NCBI GenBank assembly: GCA_964473255.1
Contig: CAYYOT010000005.1
Location: forward strand, 59,468 to 123,467
DNA: 64,000 nt
Reading direction: 5' to 3'
Source of the DNA: Kuafuiihalomonas sp964473255
GTDB lineage: Bacteria; Myxococcota; Kuafuiibacteriia; Kuafuiibacteriales; Kuafuiibacteriaceae
Part shown: positions 16,555-24,235 of the stretch, one piece after another
Layout of the letters: each line of letters opens with the position of its first letter
How positions within the stretch are numbered: the first letter of the stretch is position 1
Position numbers and translations under genes: made by a program
The notes under the pieces: generated by a model
What the model was told of the DNA's origin: nothing
Database searches by the model: none
What the model saw: the letters and a program-made list of their open reading frames with translations, nothing else

Positions 16555-18854
16555 ATCACGGTCTCCTTCGCCACACGTGCTCGCTCGTGGGTCGAGCACG
16601 CATGCAACGTGCCCGGTACGTCCCGTGGTTCGTCCTGCTCCTTTGTCTCGGACTCCAAGGCCTCGAACCGACCCGGCAGGCCCACGCGCAGACGACAGAG
16701 CTCGAGTCCCCGCGCACCAGTACGACGGCGCTCCCCGGCTTGGATCCCGACGGACTGACCGGGCTCGGGTTCCTCAAAGAAGACATGACGACGACCGGAA
16801 CTGCAGGCTACGATCTGGGAGAAGCCACGGTATCGGGGCGCCGTCGAGACCGCGCGCTACCAGCGTCCCGCTTCGAGGTCGAGACCGAGCCGCTTCGGGC
16901 CGTGCCCCGCAAGGACTCGGCCGCTCTGCTCATGCTGTCGCCTGGAGTGTTGACGACCAACGTGGGCGGAGAGGGCCATGCTCACGATACTTTTCTGAGA
17001 GGCTTCGCGGCCGGGACCGGACAGGACATCGAGTTCCTCGTCGATGGCGTGCCGATCAATGAAATCGGCAATGCGCACAACCACGGATACGCCGATGTCT
17101 TCTTCATTCCTCCCGAGCTCGTCGAACGAATCGTCGTCACGAACGGAGTCTTCGATCCCGAGCAAGGGGACTTCGCTTTCGCCGGTACGGCCGAATACCG
17201 GCTCGGCGTTCCCCAGCGAGGCTCCAGACTTCGTTTCGAGCTCGGATCCTTCAATACCGTTCGCTTCCTCGGCGTGGTTGCCCCCCTCGAGATGAACGAA
17301 GGCACATTCGCGGCCTCCGATCTGCGCCGCAGCGATGGCTTCGGTGAGAATCGCGCGTCGGAAGCGGGGACAGCCGTCGCTCGCTTTACGAAAGACGATG
17401 GTACGGACGCCTTTCGATACTCCCTCTCTGCGTACGGCTACGGAGCACGGTGGGATCAAGCCGGCGTCATTCGACAAGACGACTTCGAAGCCGGCGAGAT
17501 CGGCTTCTTCGACACCTACGATCCAAGTCAAGGTGGAGAGAGTCGGCGATTGCTGTTCGACTTCAACGGCGCGGCCGGACCGACTCACCGGCTGTTCAAA
17601 GTCTCGGCTTTTCTTCAGCTACGCGACATGAGGATCCGCGAGAACTTCACCGGCTTCCTACTGGATACTCGACAGCCCCAGCGCGGAGATGCACTCGAGC
17701 AAAGATACGAAACACTGACGGCGGGGAGCAGGGGATCGTACGAGATCGCCGAGACGCTGTTCGGTCAGACTCAAGAGCTGGCGTTCGGATACGCCCTTCG
17801 GTTCGACCGAGGTCGGACCGAGCAGCTGCGCCTGCGGGCGATCGACGAGATTCCGTACAACACGGTGTTCGACCGCGAGCTCGATGTCCTGAACGTTGCC
17901 GGCTGGACGCGGCTTCAGATGAGGTTCTTCGACTGGCTAGCCCTGCGCGGCGGTCTGCGCGTCGACACCTTCTCTTTCGGTGTGAAGGACCTCGACCAAC
18001 CCACTGCCGATACGCAGGGTGAGCGGGTCGACAACCAAACGATCGCGGCCTTTGGGTTCGCCTTGAGCCCCCGCGTCTCCCTCGAGGTTCAGCCGGTACG
18101 GAGGCTCAGCTTCACGGCGAGCTACGGCCAGGGCACACGTTCCTCCGACCCCGCGGCCCTTTCCGATCGCGAGACGGCTCCCTTCGCGGTCGCGCAAGAA
18201 GCCGAAATCGGCGCCGCCTGGGCGATGGGCGATGAGCGAATGTCCTTGAGACTCCAAGGGGCTTACGTCTTCGCGACCGTCGACCAGGACCTGGTATTCG
18301 AGCCAGATGCAGGACGAAACGTTCTCGTCGGCCGGTCGAATCGACACGCGCTGCTGTTCGCCGCCCAAGGAAGCGTTGGCCGCTTCTTCGACGCGCTCGT
18401 GAACATGGGCTTCACCGATGCAACGCTGGAAGCGACCGGGGAGCGTATCCCATACATTCCCCAATTCGTGCTCCGAGCCGACGCAGCTCTCCACGGTCCG
18501 CTCTTCGGGTGGAAGGTGAGTCAGCGCGATGTGGTTGGAACTCTCGGCCTCGGCTTCACGTACGTCCCGGGCCGACCACTTCCGAATGGGGTCCAAGGCG
18601 ATCCGTTTTCGCTCTTGGACCTGGCGGCCAGCGTCCGAGTCTCCTACTTCGAGTTCGGCGTCGAGGCCAGAAACCTCCTGAACCTCGAGTACCGCCAGTC
18701 CGAGTTCAACTACGTGAGCAATTTCGAGGGGCCGAACGCGCCGCCGGGGCGCCTGCCCGAGCGTCACTTCGTCGCTGGAGAGCCGTTCTTCGTGTCGGGC
18801 TTCCTCGAGTTCCACATCGAGGCGTGGCTCGTTGAGCTCGCCGGATGGAAGTAG
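16551..18854 (+). CDS. TonB-dependent outer-membrane receptor, probable metal or metal-complex transporter
   Basis: 767 residues from TTG 16551, which overlaps the previous stop; ATG 16602 directly before the signal peptide (QRARYVPWFVLLLCLGL, cleavage near AHAQ) is the alternative. The plug domain (about 90-215) has KDSAALLMLSPGV, GHAHDTFLRGF, IEFLVDGVPINEIGNAHNHG and VERIVVTNGV. About 230-767 is a 22-strand barrel ending in VELAGWK rather than the usual terminal Phe. The plug is unusually rich in His (GHAHD, NAHNHG), as in some zinc receptors. It is the last gene of a nine-gene operon controlled by the dyad at 9789; the substrate is inferred to be zinc or another divalent metal. Confidence 0.85.
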   Translation: MNHGLLRHTCSLVGRARMQRARYVPWFVLLLCLGLQGLEPTRQAHAQTTELESPRTSTTALPGLDPDGLTGLGFLKEDMTTTGTAGYDLGEATVSGRRRDRALPASRFEVETEPLRAVPRKDSAALLMLSPGVLTTNVGGEGHAHDTFLRGFAAGTGQDIEFLVDGVPINEIGNAHNHGYADVFFIPPELVERIVVTNGVFDPEQGDFAFAGTAEYRLGVPQRGSRLRFELGSFNTVRFLGVVAPLEMNEGTFAASDLRRSDGFGENRASEAGTAVARFTKDDGTDAFRYSLSAYGYGARWDQAGVIRQDDFEAGEIGFFDTYDPSQGGESRRLLFDFNGAAGPTHRLFKVSAFLQLRDMRIRENFTGFLLDTRQPQRGDALEQRYETLTAGSRGSYEIAETLFGQTQELAFGYALRFDRGRTEQLRLRAIDEIPYNTVFDRELDVLNVAGWTRLQMRFFDWLALRGGLRVDTFSFGVKDLDQPTADTQGERVDNQTIAAFGFALSPRVSLEVQPVRRLSFTASYGQGTRSSDPAALSDRETAPFAVAQEAEIGAAWAMGDERMSLRLQGAYVFATVDQDLVFEPDAGRNVLVGRSNRHALLFAAQGSVGRFFDALVNMGFTDATLEATGERIPYIPQFVLRADAALHGPLFGWKVSQRDVVGTLGLGFTYVPGRPLPNGVQGDPFSLLDLAASVRVSYFEFGVEARNLLNLEYRQSEFNYVSNFEGPNAPPGRLPERHFVAGEPFFVSGFLEFHIEAWLVELAGWK

Positions 18855-18858
18855 CGGC

Positions 18859-21045
18859 TCAATCGGTAGCGGCTACGCTCGTTCGGTCTCCGGTCGGGAG
18901 ACTCAGAAAGCCGTAGTGATCGATCCCTTCGATGATCCCCGCCGCATAGTTGCCTTTGGCGAAGTAGATGCGGGGGGTCCCTCGCAGGTGCTCGAGGTCG
19001 ACGTCGTGATTGCCGACGACGACACCGAGGGTCCCGCCCACCAGCATCCCCTCATCGTTGCCCGAGTCTCCAGCGACCAACACCATGTCGAGCGGTATCG
19101 ACAGCCGGTGCGCAAAGTAGCGAACCGCGAGTCCTTTGGACGCGCGCACTGGGAGCAAGTCGACGTACGCGCCGTGTGAGAAGACGACGCGGGCTTGAAG
19201 CCGCGCCTTTCGGAGCACCCGCCGTAGCTCGGCCGGATCGAAAGGCACGCCCTCGCGGACGACGAAACTGACCTTGAAGGCATCCTGGCCTTCCTCGGGC
19301 TGCAGCGCGAGACCGGGAAACGAAAGGGCGACGTCTCGCAGGCGTTCGGGCCGCCAGCGGTACGAGATGTGCTCTTTCCACTGGGAGTCTTCGATCGCCC
19401 GGCGGCCCAAGTGAATCGCGGTGCCGACGGAAGTGATCATGAAGTCGAGGGGCGGAACGCCGTTTTCCTCGAGCACCTGGAGGGTGAGGTCGAGACGGCG
19501 GCCGGTTGCCACTCCGATGGCCACCTTGGGCCCCGCGGCCTTCACGCGACGGAACAGCTCGCGGAGAGGCCGCTCGCGGCCGATCAACGTGTTGTCGATA
19601 TCGCAGACCATCAACCGGTCGGCGGAGAGCAAGCGACCCACCGGCGGCCGAGCGCGCGGCCGGGATCGGTCGGTCTTGCTGATGCCCTTGGCGGCCTTCA
19701 TGAAGCGGTCGACGTGGGCCGCCCATGAATAGTGGGCGTTGACGCCACGGATACCGGCCCGCGACCACCGTCGCCAGCGCTCCCGGTCGGACAGAGCCTC
19801 GGCGAGGGTCTCGCCGATAGCACCCACTTCGAGGGGATCGACGAGGAGACCGTTTTTGCAGTTGGCCAAAATGTCCCGCGGGCCGCCATCGTTGGTCGCG
19901 ACCACCGGAAGGCCGGTTGCCGCTGCCTCGAGCAGGGTGAGGCCGAAAGGCTCGGTCAGTGCGGGGTTCACGAACACTCCGCGTCGTCGGGCAGCGAGCC
20001 GGTAGATGTTCGGCACGTCTTCAGAACGATGATGCTTGGGATACGCCACCGACCCGTGAAGGTCGAAGTTGTCGATCAACTCGAGGAGCTTCCACCACGT
20101 TTCCCGGGCTCCGCGGTCGAGCTTGGCGATCTCGTCGCGATTTCCCGCGACCAGCACGAGATTCGCGATATCTCGAAGCTCCGCCTGAGAACCGAAGGCC
20201 TCGACCAGGCGGGGGATGTTCTTGCGCGGGTCCGGCCGGGAGAGGGCCAAGACCATCGGTTTGTCGGGTCGCGACAGGAAGCGGTCGATCTCTTTCGTGA
20301 TTTCGGCCGCATGGTCGCTCCGCAGCGGGCCGCGCAAGGGGCCACGCAGGGGCGGAGAGAAGCGCTCCAGGTCGACGCCGGGCGGAATGACGCGCATTCG
20401 ACCCGGGACGTACATGTCGTAGAGACGGTACTGCTCGTCGACCTCCTGCTGCGTGCTCGCCACGACGAAGCTTGCGCAATCGAGCGAAAACTCTTCGGCC
20501 TCGATGCGCCCGGAGATGCGGTATCGCTTCTCGAGCTTGTCAGGGCTCATGCCGTCGGCCAGCAAGCGCTCGCGCTTCACGCGTCCCAGCGAGTGGCCGG
20601 TGAAGACCATCGGGACCTCGAGCACACTCGAGAGCCGCGCGGCGACGTAACCGGCATCGGCGTAATGCCCGTGGACGAGGTCCGGCCGGCGGCCCTCGCG
20701 GCGCAGGAAGTCGACGGCGTGGTCCGCCAGCTCCGGCAGGTGGGGCCATAGGGCCTCCTTCGGGATGTACTTGGAAGGGCCGGCAGCGATCCGGACGATG
20801 CGGCAGTTCTCGCCCATCGGCTCGATGGACCGCGCGTAATCTCCGGAGACCCGAGAATCGACGATCCGGCGGGTGAGGAGGTCCACCTGCCCCACATCGG
20901 GATGTCGAGCCAAGGCGCGAGCGAGCTCCACGACATACTTCGTCTGGCCCCCCGTATCGGCGTCCCGACCTAGCTCGAGGTCCTCGGCCCGGATCAGCCC
21001 ATGGACGCTGATGATGAGGATGTACCGGCCGTCCGCCCCCGACAT
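18859..21045 (-). CDS. Bifunctional sucrose-phosphate synthase / sucrose-phosphate phosphatase
   Basis: 728 residues. Residues about 8-465 are a GT4 glycosyltransferase (GRDADTGGQTKYVVELARAL at the N-terminus, VPMVFTGHSLGR, NPALTEPFGLTLLEAAATG), as in plant and cyanobacterial sucrose-phosphate synthases that make sucrose-6-phosphate from UDP- or ADP-glucose and fructose-6-phosphate. Residues about 478-728 are a HAD phosphatase with intact motifs: DIDNT (482-486), SVG and GDSGNDEGML (about 659), so it should release free sucrose. It has no signal peptide and is cytosolic. It is divergent from the amylosucrase gene across 102 bp, pointing to joint sucrose metabolism. Its stop lies 4 bp from the stop of the TonB receptor gene. 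Confidence 0.87.
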   Translation of the reverse strand: MSGADGRYILIISVHGLIRAEDLELGRDADTGGQTKYVVELARALARHPDVGQVDLLTRRIVDSRVSGDYARSIEPMGENCRIVRIAAGPSKYIPKEALWPHLPELADHAVDFLRREGRRPDLVHGHYADAGYVAARLSSVLEVPMVFTGHSLGRVKRERLLADGMSPDKLEKRYRISGRIEAEEFSLDCASFVVASTQQEVDEQYRLYDMYVPGRMRVIPPGVDLERFSPPLRGPLRGPLRSDHAAEITKEIDRFLSRPDKPMVLALSRPDPRKNIPRLVEAFGSQAELRDIANLVLVAGNRDEIAKLDRGARETWWKLLELIDNFDLHGSVAYPKHHRSEDVPNIYRLAARRRGVFVNPALTEPFGLTLLEAAATGLPVVATNDGGPRDILANCKNGLLVDPLEVGAIGETLAEALSDRERWRRWSRAGIRGVNAHYSWAAHVDRFMKAAKGISKTDRSRPRARPPVGRLLSADRLMVCDIDNTLIGRERPLRELFRRVKAAGPKVAIGVATGRRLDLTLQVLEENGVPPLDFMITSVGTAIHLGRRAIEDSQWKEHISYRWRPERLRDVALSFPGLALQPEEGQDAFKVSFVVREGVPFDPAELRRVLRKARLQARVVFSHGAYVDLLPVRASKGLAVRYFAHRLSIPLDMVLVAGDSGNDEGMLVGGTLGVVVGNHDVDLEHLRGTPRIYFAKGNYAAGIIEGIDHYGFLSLPTGDRTSVAATD

Positions 21046-21147
21046 CGACGGCCATCGTTAGCAGGATTCCGAGAGAGCCGCACGCGGAAGAAGTCGCGCC
21101 AGCGCTCCGAACTTAGGAAACCGAATGCGATCGGCTATCGTCCGGCC

Positions 21148-23109
21148 ATGCAGAACCGGCTGTACTTCAGTCGAGACGTCCGCGAGCACTTCGACCGACT
21201 CCTCCCCCACGTGGATGCGGCACTCGCCAGCGCTTCCGACCCGGAGCGACGCTCGTTCGAGCTACGCTTCGAGCGGTACTTCTCGAACCTCTACGAGAGC
21301 CTCATCGGACCCTACGGGTCGCTCGTCCAGTTCGAAGACTTCCTCGTCCGTCTGGTGAACGTCATGATCGAAGCGAGTCTTCATCGTCCTGAGCCGCTTC
21401 GCATCCTGGACTACGAGCGGGAGCTGACGCCCGACTGGTTTCAGCGGCAGCAGCTGGTCGGCTATGCCTGTTACGTCGAGCGTTTCGCCGAGACCCTAAA
21501 GGGGGTGAGCGAGCACACCGACTATCTCCAAGAGCTCGGCATCGGGTACGTACATCTGCAAGGGGTCCTCGCCCCGCGGGAAGGTCCCTCGGACGGCGGC
21601 TACGCCATCCGCGACTATCGGCTCGTCGACCCGAAGCTCGGTACCATCGAAGACCTCAAGCTTCTCGCCGACCAGCTTCGGGAGCGGGGGATCAGCATCT
21701 GCGTCGACCTGGTCCTCAACCACTGCGCACGAGAGCACGAGTGGGCGGTGAAGGCTCGGTCCGGGGACCCCAGGTACCGTGACTACTTCCACATGTATCC
21801 CGACCGGGAGATTCCGGACCAGTACGAGCGGACCCTGCCGGAAGTCTTTCCGGAGTTCTCCCCCGGCAACTTCACTTGGGATGATGAAGCCGCCGCCTGG
21901 GTTTGGACCACCTTCAACGATTTCCAGTGGGACTTGAATTGGAGCAACCCCGAGGTCTTCTTGGAAATGGTCAGCATCATGTTCGACCTAGCCAACTGGG
22001 GCATCGACGTCATTCGGCTCGACGCGGTGGCCTTTCTATGGAAGCGGCTGGGAACCGACTGTCAAAACCAGCCCGAGGCCCACGACATCCTTCAGGCCCT
22101 TCGCGCCTGTGCGAACATCACGACGCCCTCGCTCATCCAGAAAGCCGAAGCCATCGTGTCGCCGGACGACCTCGTCCACTACCTGGGCACGGGCAAACGC
22201 TACGGTAAGGTGAGCAACATCGCTTATCACAACACCCTGATGGTTCAGTATTGGAGCGCCCTCGCCAGCCGCAATACGGAGCTGATGATCCACACGCTGC
22301 GCGAGTTCCCGCGAACGCCCACGTCGATCGCTTGGGGCACCTACATGCGGTGCCACGACGACATCGGGTGGGCCATCACCGACGAGGACGCGGCCGCCGT
22401 GGGCCTTTCGGGATTCCAGCATCGACACTTCTTGTCCGATTTCTACACCGGACTCTTCCCCGGGAGTCACGCTCGGGGGCGGGCCTTTCAAACGAACGAA
22501 GCAACCGGGGACCGCCGCGTCTCGGGCACGATGGCCAGTCTCGTGGGCCTTGAGCTCGGGCTGGAAAGCGATGACTCTCACATGATCGCGCTGAGCATCG
22601 AGCGGATCCTGCTCGGCTACTCGCTGATCTGCGCCTGGGGCGGCATCCCGCTCATCTGGATGGGCGATGAGCTCGGGCTCTTGAACGACTACGGCTACGA
22701 GGGCGATGGACACGTTGCGGCCGACAACCGCTGGATGCACCGTCCGCGGATGGACTGGGAGCTGGCTGGCCGCCGGTACATGGCGGGGCAGGTTCAAAGC
22801 CGGATCTTCGAAGGCTTTCAGGCCATCATAAGGGTCCGGAAGATGACCCCGCATCTGAACGCGGGATACGAAAACTTTGTTCCCGAAGTCATCAATCCCC
22901 ACGTCTTTCTTCACGTCCGCCCTCACCCGTTGGGCAACTTCCTGGGCGTCTATAACTTCAGCGAGGAGCGTCAGATCCTGAACCTAAACGACCTGGCCTC
23001 CTATCAGATCACCACGCCCGAGCCCTTCGACCAGCTCGAGCAGAGGCATCTCTTCGTCGAAGAGGGCCGGCTACGGATCCCACCCTACGGACGCTTCTGG
23101 CTCATTTGA
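21148..23109 (+). CDS. Amylosucrase (GH13 glucan-forming sucrose hydrolase)
   Basis: 653 residues from ATG 21148, the family's usual length (about 630-650); the frame is open to 21001 but the upstream part overlaps the divergent gene. The GH13 barrel has all catalytic residues: nucleophile Asp292 (VIRLDAVAFLW), acid/base Glu334 (QKAEAIV) and Asp404 (RCHDDIGW). The all-alpha N-terminal domain (1-90) is typical of amylosucrase rather than alpha-amylase. Amylosucrase turns sucrose into fructose and alpha-1,4-glucan. No signal peptide, so it acts in the cytosol, probably on sucrose made by the divergent synthase. Confidence 0.88.
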   Translation: MQNRLYFSRDVREHFDRLLPHVDAALASASDPERRSFELRFERYFSNLYESLIGPYGSLVQFEDFLVRLVNVMIEASLHRPEPLRILDYERELTPDWFQRQQLVGYACYVERFAETLKGVSEHTDYLQELGIGYVHLQGVLAPREGPSDGGYAIRDYRLVDPKLGTIEDLKLLADQLRERGISICVDLVLNHCAREHEWAVKARSGDPRYRDYFHMYPDREIPDQYERTLPEVFPEFSPGNFTWDDEAAAWVWTTFNDFQWDLNWSNPEVFLEMVSIMFDLANWGIDVIRLDAVAFLWKRLGTDCQNQPEAHDILQALRACANITTPSLIQKAEAIVSPDDLVHYLGTGKRYGKVSNIAYHNTLMVQYWSALASRNTELMIHTLREFPRTPTSIAWGTYMRCHDDIGWAITDEDAAAVGLSGFQHRHFLSDFYTGLFPGSHARGRAFQTNEATGDRRVSGTMASLVGLELGLESDDSHMIALSIERILLGYSLICAWGGIPLIWMGDELGLLNDYGYEGDGHVAADNRWMHRPRMDWELAGRRYMAGQVQSRIFEGFQAIIRVRKMTPHLNAGYENFVPEVINPHVFLHVRPHPLGNFLGVYNFSEERQILNLNDLASYQITTPEPFDQLEQRHLFVEEGRLRIPPYGRFWLI

Positions 23110-23164
23110 CCCGAATCCCGGATCCGTGCTGGCTACCCGAGCCGAAAGCCACTAGGAGGATCGG

Positions 23165-24142
23165 GTGAACTCGAGATTTGCGTGGCCGCTGCTCGGCCTT
23201 GTGCTCGTCGCGTGCGCCGGAAAGACACCCGATTCCGAGCCCGCTCCCCAAGCGCTGCTGCCCCAGCCGTTCATGTGGCACGTGGCGGCCCCCGACCATC
23301 CGGGGACGGTGTACCTGCTCGGTTCGGTGCATCTGGGCGACGGCCAGGCACCGATGGACCGTACGGTTTTCGATGCCATGGACGCTGCCGACGTCATCGT
23401 CATGGAGGCCGACGCCTCAAACCAGCAGGAGGTTGCGAGAGTAACCCAGCAGCTCGGATTGCTGCCCGAAGGCGAAACGCTGAAGGACAGAGTCAGCCCC
23501 GAGACGTACTCGGAGTTTAGCGGCCGACTCGAGGAGCTTGGAATGGAGCCGGCGAGCTTCGACCGTCTTCAGCCGTGGTTGGCGGGCATGGGTCTGGTCG
23601 CGCTGCGCCTGCAGATTCAGGGCTACTCTCCCGACATGGGCGTCGAGAAGATGGTCGAGTCGCACGTCACGGACGAACAAGAGGTTCGCTACATGGAGTC
23701 GGTCGAAGACCAGATACGCCTCTTCGCCGACCTGCCCCCCAAGTCGCAAGAGGCCTTGATGATGGAAGGCGTTCGGGCCACCGGCCCCGAGCAGAAAGCG
23801 GTGCTCGACGGCATCAGCCAAGCCTACGCGGAGGGCGACCTGGAGACCATGGAGCGGCTGGTCTTCGAGAACATGGAGGAGGACCCGGAGCTGCGGAAAA
23901 CGATGTTCGACGAGCGCAACGAGCACTTCGCCGAGTACATCGACGGTCTCCTCGATGAGCCGAAGGTCTTCTTGGTGGTGATGGGCTCGGGTCACGTCGT
24001 AGGGGAGATGGGCGTGCCGACCCTGCTCGACAAGATGGGGCACGACGTGGAGCGGATGAAGGCCAAGGGCCCGGCTCCCGTCGCACCGGCCGTGGATGAA
24101 ACGTCGGCCGAGACCGCCGAATCAGCGGCCGGGCGCTCTTGA
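23165..24142 (+). CDS. TraB/GumN-family lipoprotein
   Basis: 325 residues from GTG 23165, with AGGAGG 5 bp upstream. Lipobox VLVAC (Cys17). The TraB/PrgY/GumN fold follows: TVYLLGSVHLGDGQ near residue 50, then VIVMEADASN, SPDMGVEKMVESH about 155, and FLVVMGSGHVVGEMGVPTLL near the C-terminus with the conserved G-S-x-H/G-x-G-H pairs. The family resembles erythromycin esterase/haem-binding proteins and is proposed to be metalloproteases, but the activity is unproven. The last 25 residues are Ala/Thr/Glu low complexity. Confidence 0.85.
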   Translation: MNSRFAWPLLGLVLVACAGKTPDSEPAPQALLPQPFMWHVAAPDHPGTVYLLGSVHLGDGQAPMDRTVFDAMDAADVIVMEADASNQQEVARVTQQLGLLPEGETLKDRVSPETYSEFSGRLEELGMEPASFDRLQPWLAGMGLVALRLQIQGYSPDMGVEKMVESHVTDEQEVRYMESVEDQIRLFADLPPKSQEALMMEGVRATGPEQKAVLDGISQAYAEGDLETMERLVFENMEEDPELRKTMFDERNEHFAEYIDGLLDEPKVFLVVMGSGHVVGEMGVPTLLDKMGHDVERMKAKGPAPVAPAVDETSAETAESAAGRS

Positions 24143-24235
24143 CGCCCGAACACGACCCCGCGCAACCGCCGAACCCCGAAAGCGCCGACCCTCGAGCGCA
24201 CGGAACCACGCGTGTGTCGGGTCTCCGGGCGTCGG

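Noticed and set aside
19732..20751. 339-codon plus-strand frame inside the sucrose-phosphate synthase gene
   Set aside because: Antisense of a clear enzyme gene; no motif of its own.
24141..24234. GACGCCCG ... CGGGCGTC arms after the TraB/GumN gene
   Set aside because: Arms are 8 bp and about 80 bp apart, too weak for a terminator in GC-rich DNA.
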